The notes beneath the pieces are model-generated. The model searched no databases and had not been told where the DNA came from. It worked only from the letters and a program-made list of their open reading frames with translations. Shown piece after piece: positions 36,177 through 45,318 of a stretch of DNA of 64,000 bases (positions are counted from its first letter, which is position 1; the number at the start of each line of letters is the position of its first letter). This DNA comes from Streptomyces sp. NBC_00258. Lineage in GTDB: Bacteria > Actinomycetota > Actinomycetes > Streptomycetales > Streptomycetaceae. The stretch spans positions 1,116,001 through 1,180,000 of the forward strand of contig NZ_CP108081.1 in assembly GCF_036182465.1 (NCBI RefSeq), given 5' to 3'. A program made the translations under genes and the position numbers.

Positions 36177-37295
36177 TCAGCCGCAGAAGGCCTTGTCGAG
36201 AAGCGCGTCGACGGCGTCGTCCGGGTCACCGCGGAAGTCTGGCGTGAGCGCGACCGTGACCTGGCGTCGCCGGTCCTCCGTGGTGAACGACCATGCCTGG
36301 TACGCCAGAGCATCGCCGTCGTTGCCATATGCACGGACCCCGCACGAAGTGTCCTTCCAGGCCAGCCCCAGGCCGTACCTCCTGCCTTCGACAGCCGGTG
36401 TCTTCATCTCGTCGAGCAGGTGGCCCGGCAGGAAGCGCCCACCGAGCAGTGCGGCGACGAACCGGTTGAGATCTTTTGCCGTGGAGATCATCTCCCCACC
36501 TGCGCCCATAACCGACGGGTTCATCTCCGTGTAGTCGACAAGCCGCGGTTCGCCGTCCTGCCTGATCGGTACGTAGCCGCGCGGATGCGGTCCGCGTATG
36601 TACGGGGACGTCCCCGGCAGTGAGGTGTCGCGCAACCGCAGCGGTCGGATGATCCTGCGCTCGATCTCCCCCGCGTACGAGCGGCCGGTCACCTTCTCGA
36701 CGATCTGGCCGAGCAGGAGGTAGCCGGTGTTCGAGTACTCGTACCTGGAACCCGGCGGTTCGAACGTCGGCGCGTTGGCCACCGCGCGCTCCACCTGCTC
36801 GGCCGCGGTCCACGTCCGCCAGCGGTTGTCCAGGAACTCCGGCTCCGGCGGCATCGGTAGCGTGCGCCTGAAGTCGTACAACCCACTGGTGTGGTTGAGC
36901 AGTTGCCGCACGGTGATGCGATGTCCGTCGGGCACGGCTCCGGGCAGCCACTCTTCTGCCGTGTCGTCCAGCCGCAGCCTCCCCTCGCCGACGAGTTGCA
37001 GAACGACGGTGGCGACGAACGTCTTCGTGATGCTGCCCACCCGGAAACGGCCCCGGTCCGGAACCGCCCGCGTCGTGCCCAGTTCGGCGACCCCGCTGGT
37101 GCCCCGCCACACGCCATGGCCGTCACGCACCTCCATCAGCGCGCCCACCGCGCCGACGGCCACGACGTCGTCCAGCCCTTGCTGCAGTCCGGTGCGCTCG
37201 ACCTCCTCCGGCGTGGCAGAGGCAGCCGCGGACGACGCCGTGATCACCGCCAACGCCGCCGTCGCAGTCACCAGCGCCCTACGTGCTCGCTTCAT
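36177..37295 (-). CDS. Exported serine hydrolase of the beta-lactamase / DD-peptidase fold
   Basis: From the ATG at 37295, with GGGAGG 9 nt upstream, the 372-residue protein has a signal peptide (MKRARRALVTATAALAVITA, ending ASAT). The class C-type motifs follow: nucleophile SxxK as GSITKTF near residue 90, the YxN motif as EYSNTGY and a downstream GNDGDALAYQAW region in place of the usual HxG. QLLNHTSGL is the family signature. It belongs to the beta-lactamase family that includes D-alanyl-D-alanine carboxypeptidases and esterases. It is probably secreted; resistance function cannot be claimed. Confidence 0.88.
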   Translation of the reverse strand: MKRARRALVTATAALAVITASSAAASATPEEVERTGLQQGLDDVVAVGAVGALMEVRDGHGVWRGTSGVAELGTTRAVPDRGRFRVGSITKTFVATVVLQLVGEGRLRLDDTAEEWLPGAVPDGHRITVRQLLNHTSGLYDFRRTLPMPPEPEFLDNRWRTWTAAEQVERAVANAPTFEPPGSRYEYSNTGYLLLGQIVEKVTGRSYAGEIERRIIRPLRLRDTSLPGTSPYIRGPHPRGYVPIRQDGEPRLVDYTEMNPSVMGAGGEMISTAKDLNRFVAALLGGRFLPGHLLDEMKTPAVEGRRYGLGLAWKDTSCGVRAYGNDGDALAYQAWSFTTEDRRRQVTVALTPDFRGDPDDAVDALLDKAFCG

Positions 37296-37601
37296 CCCAC
37301 CCTCCCTGACAGCACCTGCCGGCCCACAGCGGCGGCGACGGTACGCCCACCCCTGCCCCACTCCCTGGAACGCGCTACAACCGCTGTCACAGACAGTCCC
37401 CCTCAACAGAACCCACGGTCCGATTCGCCCCGAACACCATGAGTTTCCTCAAGGGGTTGGACAGCCGTGATGGGGCTTGTCTCCGTATCCGGCCGGGGGA
37501 TTCCCCCACCCTGCCGCTGCGGAGATCGCGCGCTCTCAGGTGCGTGGGGGGCGGCGGCACCTCGCGTGTCCTGCCCCTCCAGACACCCTGGTGAGCGCCG
37601 T

Positions 37602-37860
37602 TCAGATGGTCTGGGGCCAGGTACGCAGCACAGCGGCGACCCTGACAGCGGTGCAGGCGGGATCGCGCAGCGTGTCACGGAGGGCGATGGCGTCCTCGCG
37701 CGTGGGCTTGACGGGGATCCCGGAGGCCTCCAGGTACATCACGCCCGTCGAGGCGGCCACGGCCATGTTCGAGCGCTCCAGCCAGCAGCAGCCCTCGACG
37801 ACTACGGGGTGCCGGTGGCTGCGTGCGCCCCCGCAGAGCGACGGTCGGCGTCCTCAATTT
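37602..37860 (-). pseudogene. C-terminal fragment of a Doc-like toxin
   Basis: One minus-strand frame reads LERSNMAVAASTGVMYLEAS, then PTREDAIALRDTLRD and VAAVLRTWPQTI before a stop. The pattern of a helix following an Asn, an ASG turn, then a helix and a final Leu-Arg-Trp resembles the C-terminal half of Streptomyces Doc-type (Fic fold) toxins. The N-terminal half is missing. The HPFxxGN signature is not present. Confidence 0.35.
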
Positions 37861-37947
37861 CGTCGAAGACCGCCTGGTGCTCGTCCAGGAAGCGCCTTGC
37901 CGCGTCCAGGCCTTTGGCCTGCGTTCAGGTTGGCGGAGGCTCGCTCA
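37802..37947 (-). pseudogene. Relic of a short acidic protein next to the Doc-like fragment
   Basis: A coding-like stretch (AKGLDAARRFLDEHQAVFDE, then IEDADRRSAGAHA) precedes the Doc-like fragment and overlaps its frame, but an in-frame TGA separates it from any start. Size, charge and position suit an antitoxin; this is inference only. Confidence 0.3.
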
Positions 37948-38162
37948 ACCGGCCCATTCGATCTCGCGTACCTCGATGGTCCCGGCATGCGACGTGCGGC
38001 ATACGGCATGAACTGGATCCAGCAGCGACGCCTGAACGCCTCGCGGATCTCCTCGACGCTGCCAGGGTCCCGTACGTCCGGCCACGCCCGCGGATCTGCC
38101 CGTACGACCTCGACGAGCTCCAGCACCTCGCACCGTGCCTCATCTGTCGACAGCTCCGCCAT
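37945..38162 (-). pseudogene. Frameshifted small hypothetical protein
   Basis: An ATG at 38162 opens a frame reading MAELSTDEARCEVLELVEVV and VEEIREAFRRRCWIQFMPYA. The ending GTIEVREIEWAG and its stop are in another frame, with the shift near 37985-38010. The intact product would be about 70 residues. The family is not recognised. It overlaps or abuts the next relic downstream. Confidence 0.4.
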
Positions 38163-38276
38163 GGCCTTGACGGGGCTGCCGAGTATGCGGCTGCCCGGGG
38201 TGGTCAGCCGAGACGCGGGTGGTCGGCCGAGAGCTGAGCGGGACCGTCCGCGCCCGGTACGGCAGCAGAGCCCCGA

Positions 38277-38327
38277 CACGGCAGCAGGGCCCGGACCGCG
38301 TGTCGCGGTCCGGGCCCTGCTGCCGTG
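38277..38327 (-). terminator. 24-bp perfect hairpin downstream of the DUF6243 gene
   Basis: Two perfectly complementary 24-base arms (38277-38300 and 38304-38327) are separated by only TGT. The hairpin lies 26 bp after the stop of the minus-strand DUF6243 gene. No T-run is present, as is common for Streptomyces terminators. Part of the arm (GGCAGCAG) is also repeated just outside, near 38260. Confidence 0.75.
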
Positions 38328-38353
38328 CGGTGCCGCCCTTCGGCGGCGATGCG

Positions 38354-38569
38354 TCAGCTCTGTGCGGTGTCGTCGCCCGCCTGCCCGGTGCCCTCAGCTG
38401 CGCCCGTCTTCTCGCGCATCTTGCGCACCAGCTCCGCCTTCTGGTCGGCTGCACCCTGGCGGTCGAGGTTGCGGTACGGACCGTTGTTCTGCCGTTCGGT
38501 GCGGGACAGCTTCTTGCGCTTGCCGCCGCCCATGCCCACGGGATTGTTGATGTTCTTGCTGACGGTCAC
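38354..38569 (-). CDS. DUF6243-family small basic protein
   Basis: The 71-residue protein begins TVSKNINNPVGMGGGKRKKL, continues with SRTERQNNGPYRNLDRQGAA and ends in a charged helix. This is the layout of the Streptomyces DUF6243 family, whose function is unknown. The GTG start at 38569 has GGGAG upstream. It is highly hydrophilic and probably cytosolic or nucleic-acid associated (inference from charge). A very strong hairpin follows. Confidence 0.8.
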   Translation of the reverse strand: MTVSKNINNPVGMGGGKRKKLSRTERQNNGPYRNLDRQGAADQKAELVRKMREKTGAAEGTGQAGDDTAQS

Positions 38570-38856
38570 GGGTTCTCCCGGTAATGGTGTGAAGTGATCT
38601 ACGGATTCGTCGGTGGGGGACGGGCGGCGACGTCGAAGGACATCAGCAGCGGCCCGTCACGCTCTCACTCGTAAATCGGCGTCTGGAAGAACATGACAAA
38701 GACGTTACCCGGTCCCGTCGGCCCCGCACACCACCTTTTCGCCACCCCGGCGTCGACGGGGCCTTCGGTGAGCGCCTGGATCAGCGGTTTCCTTCCGAGG
38801 ATCTCACTGTTTGATGTTCCGGGAGGCCAGCTTGATGGCCGCCTCGGCCGGCCGGG

Positions 38857-39774
38857 CTACGGGCGGAGCACGATCTTGCCGTGGGTGTGCCCCCGTTCCA
38901 GCTCGCGGAACGCGTCTCGCACCTGCTCCAGCGGGTAGGTGCGGGCGATCGGCACCTCCAGCTCACCGCGTGCGGCAAGCCGGGCCAGCTCGCCGAGCAC
39001 GACCGCGCATGCCGCCGCGCCTTCTCCGTAGGTCTGGGCCCCAACTCTGGCCGCTGCCTGCCAGTCGCGGATCGTGTTGATCCGCTCGGGCCGCACACCC
39101 AGCTCCACTGCCAGCTCCACGTAGCCATCGCCGAACGTGTCGATGAACGCGTCGACGTTACCGCCGGAGGCCTCCCGGATCCGTTCGGCCATGCCCTCCC
39201 CGTACGCGACCGGAACGACACCGCGCTGCTTCAACCAGGCATGGTTCCGCTCGCTCGCCAGCCCGATCACCGTGGCTCCGCGCCGCCGCGCGAGCTGCAC
39301 GGCAAGAGAACCGACGCCGCCCGCCGCACCGGACACCACGACTGTGTCCGCCGGCCCGGGATCCACCGCGAACACGCAGGCGTACGCGGTTGTGCCGGCC
39401 ACGTACAACGACCCGGCCACGTCCCAGGACAGCCCCGATGGACGCGAGACCACGTCCACGTCGTCGACCGCGACGAACTCCGCATGGCTCGCCCTGTCGT
39501 GGGTGAAGCCCAAGACCTCATCGCCCACCGCGAAGCCGCGCACCTGCGGGCCGACCTCCACCACGACACCGGCCAGATCGCTGCCCTGCCCGGAGGGAAA
39601 CGTAGCCGGCCAGCGTCCGTGTCGCGCGCCCTTACGGATCATCACCTCGCCGGGCTGGATCCCGGCCGCTCGGACCTCGACCAGCACCTGTCCGGGGCCG
39701 GGCGTCGGCCGCTCCATCTCCTCCACCCGCAGCACATCGATCCCGCCGTACTCGTGGAACCGCACAGCCTTCAT
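38857..39774 (-). CDS. NADP-dependent MDR oxidoreductase (quinone reductase type)
   Basis: The 305-residue zinc-free MDR starts MKAVRFHEYGGIDVLRVEE and has PSGQGSDLAGVVVEVG. The NADP-binding segment is VSGAAGGVGSLAVQLARRRG. The C-terminus GHTHGKIVLRP is typical of the family. It is the third such enzyme in the window. The ATG at 39774 gives the standard MKA start. No neighbouring gene shares its direction closely, so it is probably monocistronic. Confidence 0.9.
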   Translation of the reverse strand: MKAVRFHEYGGIDVLRVEEMERPTPGPGQVLVEVRAAGIQPGEVMIRKGARHGRWPATFPSGQGSDLAGVVVEVGPQVRGFAVGDEVLGFTHDRASHAEFVAVDDVDVVSRPSGLSWDVAGSLYVAGTTAYACVFAVDPGPADTVVVSGAAGGVGSLAVQLARRRGATVIGLASERNHAWLKQRGVVPVAYGEGMAERIREASGGNVDAFIDTFGDGYVELAVELGVRPERINTIRDWQAAARVGAQTYGEGAAACAVVLGELARLAARGELEVPIARTYPLEQVRDAFRELERGHTHGKIVLRP

Positions 39775-40019
39775 CGCGTGATCACCGCATTCCCTCGTTC
39801 GGACAAGCCTTGGACGGGCCACGCCGGATGCCACACCGACCGTGCCATCGCATTCAACGACTCAGGTACGGGGCTGTCTTCCCACAACTGCCGCCGACAG
39901 CAACGGCGTCCCGCGCCGATACCGGCCCCGCCGAGAAAGCACCCCTGGCCCGACCTGCACTCGAAACGCTATTCGAGACCGTGGCACCATGTACCGCATG
40001 ACGACGAACCGAAAGGTCC

Positions 40020-40418
40020 ATGCCGCGTAGACGGCCAGGACGGATCCGCGCCGGCGCGCCCGACAGCCACCGGAAAACGGGCACAAGGCCAGTCATCGAC
40101 GGCCTGTCCTCGCATGCACTGTCCGAGATCATCCGTCTCGAGCACACCCGCAACTATCTGCAGCCAGGCGACGTCAGCGCGGCTCTGGGCCTGTGGAAGG
40201 ACTACGTCCACCAGCCCGAGCGTGATCTGTGGCACGACTACGAGTGGGGCAACGTGCACTGGTACTGCTGCGGCAACCCTCTCGAAGCCCGAGCTCTCCT
40301 CGACACCGTGATGCAGGCCGTATCGCCACGAAGCGCCCGCGAACTGGGAAGAGTTGTCAGCCGGTCAGACACCGTTTGGAACCTTCCGGCCCCGCCCTAT
40401 GACGCTGACGGAAGATAG
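40020..40418 (+). CDS. Hypothetical protein, 132 residues
   Basis: A basic N-terminus (MPRRRPGRIRAG) leads into a helical, tryptophan-containing core (SEIIRLEHTRNYLQPGDVSA, LWKDYVHQPERDLWHDYEWG). A short CCGNPLEARALLDTVM and a C-terminal helix follow. I recognise no family. An AAAGG lies just before the ATG. The codon bias and coherent residue pattern support a real gene, but it borders a transposon relic. Confidence 0.6.
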   Translation: MPRRRPGRIRAGAPDSHRKTGTRPVIDGLSSHALSEIIRLEHTRNYLQPGDVSAALGLWKDYVHQPERDLWHDYEWGNVHWYCCGNPLEARALLDTVMQAVSPRSARELGRVVSRSDTVWNLPAPPYDADGR

Positions 40419-40448
40419 AGACAAGCCAAAGGGGGGCAGCACTCGGGC

Positions 40449-40740
40449 CCGTCACCGGTCGACCGGGACCGGGCTGGCTCGAAGCATCACGTGATCACCG
40501 ACCGGCACGGCACCCCACTCGCGGTCCTGCTGAGCGGGGGCAACAGCAACGACGTCACCCAACTGTTGCCGCTGCTCGACGCTATCCCGCCGGTCGGTAG
40601 CCGAGTCGGCCGCCCGCAGCAGGCCCCACTCCGTCTTCGCCGACGCGGCCAGGACCACGACATCTACCGCGACCAGGTACGCGCCCGCGGCATCGTGGCG
40701 GCCCCTGGACAGCCCTCGCTGTTCCGAGCCTGGCCGGCTA
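40449..40740 (+). pseudogene. IS5-type transposase remnant, catalytic region
   Basis: The frame reads SKHHVITDRHGTPLAVLLSG and NSNDVTQLLPLLDAIPPVGS, followed by degraded DHDIYRDQVRARGI. These match the DDE core of Streptomyces IS5-group transposases between the first Asp and the RWVVERT motif, which is lost. No ends of the element are visible. Confidence 0.65.
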
Positions 40741-40837
40741 TCGGACGGCCCCAGCCCGGTGGTGACCGCGCAGCTGGTCGCGTTCGCGTGTACCCGGCTG
40801 GGCGGAACCCCGTCCCCCGACAACAGGGCGTAGTACT

Positions 40838-40909
40838 GCGGTACTAACGGGCCCCACCGGATTCGGTTCCGCAGTACGGGAAGGTCGCCCGATACCGCTC
40901 CTAGGTTGA
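40838..40909 (+). promoter_or_regulatory. Conserved promoter of the MMPL exporter gene
   Basis: GCGGTACTA, 14 bp, ATTCGGT, 1 bp, CCGCAGT, 24 bp and CCTAGGTTGA occur here in the same order and with identical spacing as upstream of the secreted lipase gene (45319-45390). TAGGTT is a likely -10 hexamer. TAGTACTGCGGTACTA (40831-40846) is a perfect 6-bp-arm inverted repeat overlapping the first block. A shared regulator is inferred. Confidence 0.6.
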
Positions 40910-40969
40910 GATCGCGGGTCAGTCAGGACCGGCTCACCCAATGATCTCTTCTCCTGGTGGGAGTAATCC

Positions 40970-43423
40970 GTGGCCACCTTCCTCTATCGGCTCGGCCGAC
41001 TGTCGTTCCGGCGACGACGCATCGTCGTGATGCTGTGGGTCGCCGTCCTGGCCGCCATCGGCATCGGCGCCATGAGTGCGCCCGGCACATCCTCCGGGGC
41101 GTTGAGCGTTCCGGGCACGCAGTCGCAGAAGGCGATCGACCTGCTGCAGAAGGAGTTCCCGCAGGCCTCCGCCGACGGCGCCACCGCGCGTGTGGTGTTC
41201 GAGGCGCCCAGCGGGCAGAAGCTCACCTCCGATGTCAACAAGACAGAGGTCGAGTCCCTCGTGGCGAAGCTGGAGAGGTCGCCGCAGGTGTCGGGCGTCT
41301 CCGATCCCTTCACCAGCGGCCTGGTCAGCAAGTCCGGCACCATCGCCTACGCACAGGTGTCCTACAAGGTCGCCGAGGCCGATGTCAGCGGCGCGGCCCA
41401 CGCCGTCCAGACCGACGTCGTCGCCCAGGGCGAGAAGGCGGGTCTGAAGGTGAGCCTCGGCGGCAACGCCGTCAAGGACAAGGCCGCGAGCAAGGTGGCC
41501 GAGCTGATCGGCGTCGGGGTCGCCGCCGTAGTTCTGGTGATCACCTTCGGCTCGATGATCGCGGCCGGGCTGCCCCTGCTCACCGCGATCCTCGGGGTGG
41601 CCGCGGCCATCCTGTCGATCACCCTCGCCACGCACTTCTTCGACCTGGCCTCTGCCTCCACGACCCTGGCACTGATGCTGGGCCTGGCCGTCGCCATCGA
41701 CTACGCCCTGTTCATCGTCTCCCGCTACCGCAACGAGATCCGCGACGGCCACGAACCCGAGGAAGCGTGCGGACGGGCCCTGGGCACCGCCGGGTCGGCG
41801 GTCGTCTTCGCCGGCCTGACCGTGATCGTCGCGCTGAGCGGCCTGAGCGTCATCGGTATCGGCATGCTCACCTCCATGGGCCTGGCCTCCGCCTTCGCCG
41901 TGGCCGTCGCCGTGGTCATCGCACTGACCCTGCTGCCCGCCGTGCTCGGCTTCGCCGGTATGCGGATCATGAAGGGCAAGATGCTGACCCGCCGTATGAA
42001 GGCGCTGGAGCGCGGCGAGGGCGAGTCGATGGGCGTGCGCTGGGCGAAGTTCGTCACCCGCAACCCGGTCAAGGTGCTCGCCGTCTCGGTGGCCGGCCTG
42101 GCCCTGGTGGCCATCCCCACGATGTCCCTGAAGATGGCCCTGAACGACGACTCCGGAAAGCCACCCGGCAGCACCCAGCGCATCGCCTACGACACCCTCA
42201 GCAAGGGCTTCGGGCCGGGCTTCAACGGCCCGCTCACCGTGGTCGTCGACGCCCGGGACAGCGACAGTCCCAAGGCCGCCGCCCAGGACGCGTACACCAT
42301 GCTGAGCAAGCTGGACGATGTTGCCGCCGTCCGTCCTCCCTCCTTCAACGAGGCGGGCGACGTGGCCCTGATCGGCGCCGTCCCCAAGAGCGCCGCCACC
42401 AGTGAGGCCACCAAGGACCTCGTGGGCGAGATCCGCGGCCACGGCACCGCCCTGCACCAGGACACCGGCGCCGACCTGATGGTCACCGGCCTGACCGCCG
42501 TCAACATCGACGTCAGCACCAAGCTCTCCGACGCCCTCATCCCCTACCTGGCCATCGTCGTGGGCCTGGCCCTGGTCCTGCTCCTGCTGGTCTTCCGGTC
42601 GATCGTGATCCCGCTCAAGGCCGCCCTGGGCTTCCTGCTCAGTGTGGTCTCGACCCTCGGTGTCCTGGTCGCGGTCTTCCAGTGGGGCTGGCTGAAGGAT
42701 CTCTTCGGCGTCGACCAGACCGGACCCATCGTCAGCCTGCTGCCCATCGTGCTGATCGGCGTGGTGTTCGGACTCGCCATGGACTACGAGGTCTTCCTCG
42801 TCTCCCGGATGCGGGAGGAATACGTCCATGGCGCCGAACCCACGCAGGCCGTCGTGGAGGGGTTCCGGCACAGTGGCCGGGTGGTCACCGCCGCCGCGGT
42901 CATCATGGTCTCCGTCTTCTCCGGATTCCTCCTCGACGACGAGGCTCTGATCAAGTCCATCGGCCTGGGGCTCGCCACCGCCGTGTTCTTCGATGCCTTC
43001 GTCGTCCGGATGACCATCGTCCCCGCGGTGATGGCCCTGCTCGGTCACCGCTCCTGGACCCTGCCGAAGTGGCTGGACCGGGTCCTGCCGAACGTGGACG
43101 TCGAGGGCGAGAAACTGCGCCACGCGCTCGAAGCCGAGCAGACGGACTCCGCTCCTGAACCCGTACTCGCCGGTGTCGCCGCCGGGTTCCACGCGGGCTC
43201 GGACGGCCACGGCGCCCCCCACGCCTTCACCGGCCTCCACACTTCTGGCGACGACCCGGATACGCCGGTACCTGCCCAGCAGGCCCCGGGGAAGGCACGC
43301 GGACTGTCCAGGTTCAAGCAGCGTCTCGCGCGGGGCGGTGACGCCACAGCCCCTGCCGACTCGGCGGAGTCGAAGGCGCCGGCCCGCAGGAAGCTGCCGA
43401 AGAACCCGTTGCGCAGGAGGTGA
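40970..43423 (+). CDS. MMPL-family RND-type membrane transporter
   Basis: The 817-residue protein has the MMPL layout: one helix (RRIVVMLWVAVLAAIGIG), an extracellular loop to about 175, a bundle of helices containing GLAVAIDYALFIVSRYRNEI, a second loop, then a second bundle with the GxDYE-type motif GLAMDYEVFLVSRMREEY. A cytosolic tail of about 100 residues ends in a basic cluster. MMPL proteins are proton-driven exporters of lipids, glycolipids or natural products. Translation starts at a GTG at 40970. A histidine kinase gene follows 150 bp later. Confidence 0.93.
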   Translation: MATFLYRLGRLSFRRRRIVVMLWVAVLAAIGIGAMSAPGTSSGALSVPGTQSQKAIDLLQKEFPQASADGATARVVFEAPSGQKLTSDVNKTEVESLVAKLERSPQVSGVSDPFTSGLVSKSGTIAYAQVSYKVAEADVSGAAHAVQTDVVAQGEKAGLKVSLGGNAVKDKAASKVAELIGVGVAAVVLVITFGSMIAAGLPLLTAILGVAAAILSITLATHFFDLASASTTLALMLGLAVAIDYALFIVSRYRNEIRDGHEPEEACGRALGTAGSAVVFAGLTVIVALSGLSVIGIGMLTSMGLASAFAVAVAVVIALTLLPAVLGFAGMRIMKGKMLTRRMKALERGEGESMGVRWAKFVTRNPVKVLAVSVAGLALVAIPTMSLKMALNDDSGKPPGSTQRIAYDTLSKGFGPGFNGPLTVVVDARDSDSPKAAAQDAYTMLSKLDDVAAVRPPSFNEAGDVALIGAVPKSAATSEATKDLVGEIRGHGTALHQDTGADLMVTGLTAVNIDVSTKLSDALIPYLAIVVGLALVLLLLVFRSIVIPLKAALGFLLSVVSTLGVLVAVFQWGWLKDLFGVDQTGPIVSLLPIVLIGVVFGLAMDYEVFLVSRMREEYVHGAEPTQAVVEGFRHSGRVVTAAAVIMVSVFSGFLLDDEALIKSIGLGLATAVFFDAFVVRMTIVPAVMALLGHRSWTLPKWLDRVLPNVDVEGEKLRHALEAEQTDSAPEPVLAGVAAGFHAGSDGHGAPHAFTGLHTSGDDPDTPVPAQQAPGKARGLSRFKQRLARGGDATAPADSAESKAPARRKLPKNPLRRR

Positions 43424-43439
43424 CGAGAGCGAGCCGTAG

Positions 43440-43474
43440 CACCGGCTTCCGCACCGGCTTCCGCACCGGCTCCT
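43440..43474 (+). repeat. Short tandem repeat after the MMPL gene
   Basis: The 12-bp unit CACCGGCTTCCG occurs twice, followed by a third partial copy, directly downstream of the MMPL stop codon. No coding role is seen. Confidence 0.6.
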
Positions 43475-43574
43475 GACGTGGCGGCCGACTCTCATCGGCC
43501 GTCTCCCCTGCCCCGCCCGTCGGCCCGGTCCCCCGGGGCCGGCGGGCGGCCTGACATCGCGAAGGACCTGTCCC

Positions 43575-44882
43575 GTGACTGCACCGAGTGATCCCGTTCC
43601 CGCCCCACGCCCGGACGAGCGCCAGTTCCTTCAGGCCCTGGCGAGCGATCCCGAGCAGCGGGTGATCGTCTCGGTCGTCTCCCGGCTCGCCTCGTGGCGG
43701 CGGGCCGACCAGACCCGTCCCTGGGTCCGGCGGTGGGGGGTCCCGGTGTTCTGCTTCGCGGTCGGCAGCGACGCCTACTCCAATCCCCACAACGTCGGCG
43801 ACCCCCAGCTGCCGATCATCCTCGCCTTCTGCATCCCGCTGCTGTGGCGGGAACGACGCCCCATGCTGGTCTTCGCCCTCACCACGGCCGTTTCCGTCGT
43901 GTCTCTTCCTCTGGGTGTGCTGACCGGCGCCGAATTCGCCCGGGTGGTCGCCCTCTTCAATGTCGGCCGTCACTGCACGCCACGCCAACTGGCGGTCGCC
44001 ACCGGCGTCACCCTCGTACAACTCGTCGCATGGGCCTACTTCTTCTGGCGCGGCCAGCAGCTGGAGTACGTCACGCGTCCTGAGCCCGTGACGCTGATGG
44101 TGATGGTCGCCGTAGTGGCGTTCGCGGCACTGGGCCTGCTCCTGCGGCTGGCCTACGCCTACATCGACGCCCTGAAGAAGCAACGCGACCAACAGGCCCG
44201 TCTCGCCACCGCGCAGGAACGCGCCCGCGTCTCCCGCGAGATGCACGACATCCTCGGCCACACCCTCGCCGTCATCGTCGGCCTCGCCGACGGCGCCGCC
44301 GGCCTCACCGAGACCAAGCCGGAACGCGGCGCCCAGGCGCTGCGCATCATCAGCGCCAGCGGCCGCGACGCCCTGGCCGAACTGCGCCGCCTGCTCGCCA
44401 TCATCAGCGACGAGCGCGAAGGTCAGGGCCGGTCGCACCACGTTCCGCTCGATCCGCAGCCCGGCCTCGCCGACCTCGACGCCCTGCTCGACCGGGTCCG
44501 TGCCGCCGGTCCCACCGTCGCCCTGTACACGCACGGCGACCTCACCAGCCTGGCCCCCGGTCTCCAGCTGTCCGCCTACCGCATCATCCAGGAAGCCCTG
44601 ACCAACACCGTCAAGTACGCCGCCTCCGACACCTCGGTCCACGTCTCCGTCGCCGCCGACCCCGGCATCGTACGCATCATCGTGGAGGACACCGGCCCGC
44701 CGCGCGCCCACGCACGCCGGGGCGGGACGGGCAGCGGTCGGGGCCTGGTCGGTATGCGCGAGCGCGCCACCCTGTACCGGGGCGAGGTCACCGCCGGCCC
44801 CAACCGTGAGGGCGGCTGGACCGTCCACGCCCTCCTGATGCCCAACTCGCCTGCCAACTCCGTGGAGAAGCCCCCCGTTTGA
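43575..44882 (+). CDS. NarL-partner sensor histidine kinase
   Basis: The 435-residue kinase has a soluble N-terminus of about 55 residues, four to five membrane helices (to about residue 200), the HisKA_3 phospho-acceptor in SREMHDILGHTLAVIVGLAD, N box YRIIQEALTNTVKYA and G boxes IIVEDTGPP and GRGLVGMRERATLY. Such kinases pair with LuxR-type regulators. The expected regulator gene directly downstream is reduced to a fragment at about 45.0-45.15 kb, and a strong hairpin follows the kinase stop. The kinase therefore appears orphaned. Confidence 0.9.
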   Translation: MTAPSDPVPAPRPDERQFLQALASDPEQRVIVSVVSRLASWRRADQTRPWVRRWGVPVFCFAVGSDAYSNPHNVGDPQLPIILAFCIPLLWRERRPMLVFALTTAVSVVSLPLGVLTGAEFARVVALFNVGRHCTPRQLAVATGVTLVQLVAWAYFFWRGQQLEYVTRPEPVTLMVMVAVVAFAALGLLLRLAYAYIDALKKQRDQQARLATAQERARVSREMHDILGHTLAVIVGLADGAAGLTETKPERGAQALRIISASGRDALAELRRLLAIISDEREGQGRSHHVPLDPQPGLADLDALLDRVRAAGPTVALYTHGDLTSLAPGLQLSAYRIIQEALTNTVKYAASDTSVHVSVAADPGIVRIIVEDTGPPRAHARRGGTGSGRGLVGMRERATLYRGEVTAGPNREGGWTVHALLMPNSPANSVEKPPV

Positions 44883-44895
44883 CACTGTCTCCATG

Positions 44896-44934
44896 GCCGA
44901 AACGCCAAGCCCTGCCGCGGCTTGGCGTTTCGGC
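44896..44934 (+). terminator. Strong terminator hairpin after the kinase
   Basis: A 16-bp perfect stem (GCCGAAACGCCAAGCC and its complement) with a 7-nt loop lies 14 bp after the kinase stop. Confidence 0.75.
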
Positions 44935-45014
44935 ATTGCCGCCAAAGCCCGGCCCGGCCTCACCGCCGTTGCGAGGCCGCGGACGCCGGCGCGTCAGTCC
45001 ACACGCTTCGGAAC

Positions 45015-45145
45015 GGAGTCGGCGCGTTCCCGTTCGCGGAAGCCCGCCCCGACGAACTCATCGCGGGGATCAGGGCGGTCACCGGCGGCAAGGCCGCGGT
45101 CGCACCCGCCGTGCCGCGCCGCCTGGCGGAAACCCGCACCGCGCG
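45015..45145 (+). pseudogene. Remnant of a NarL-type response regulator
   Basis: The frame reads VGAFPFAEARPDELIAGIR and AVAPAVPRRLAET, matching the alpha-5 region and linker of NarL-type receivers (usual form GAFLLKDARPDELIAGIRAV). The conserved Lys is lost (FAEA) and the rest of the receiver and the HTH are missing. It sits exactly where the cognate regulator of the upstream kinase should be. Confidence 0.6.
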
Positions 45146-45318
45146 GATCGGCTCGCGCGAGGTCGACTCCGAACCACGTCCGACCGGCCTGCCCAGCGAG
45201 GGCGCGAGCCCTAGGCCGTTGTCGCCGCCCGGTCAGGACCGGCGCGCGACCCACGACACAAGGCCGACCCGGCCGACCCGACTGCGCCTCCGCCCAGAGT
45301 CGACTCGCCTTCCTACCG

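Noticed and set aside
43440..43474. Tandem 12-bp repeats considered as a CRISPR or VNTR seed
   Set aside because: Fewer than three full units, no spacers and no cas genes; kept only as a short repeat.
40934..43495. 853-codon open frame antisense to the MMPL gene
   Set aside because: It is a shadow frame caused by third-position GC bias; the product is His/Gly/Asp-rich low complexity and lacks any motif.
43314..44963. 549-codon open frame antisense to the histidine kinase
   Set aside because: Same reason; composition is that of a complementary frame and the plus-strand kinase has complete motifs.
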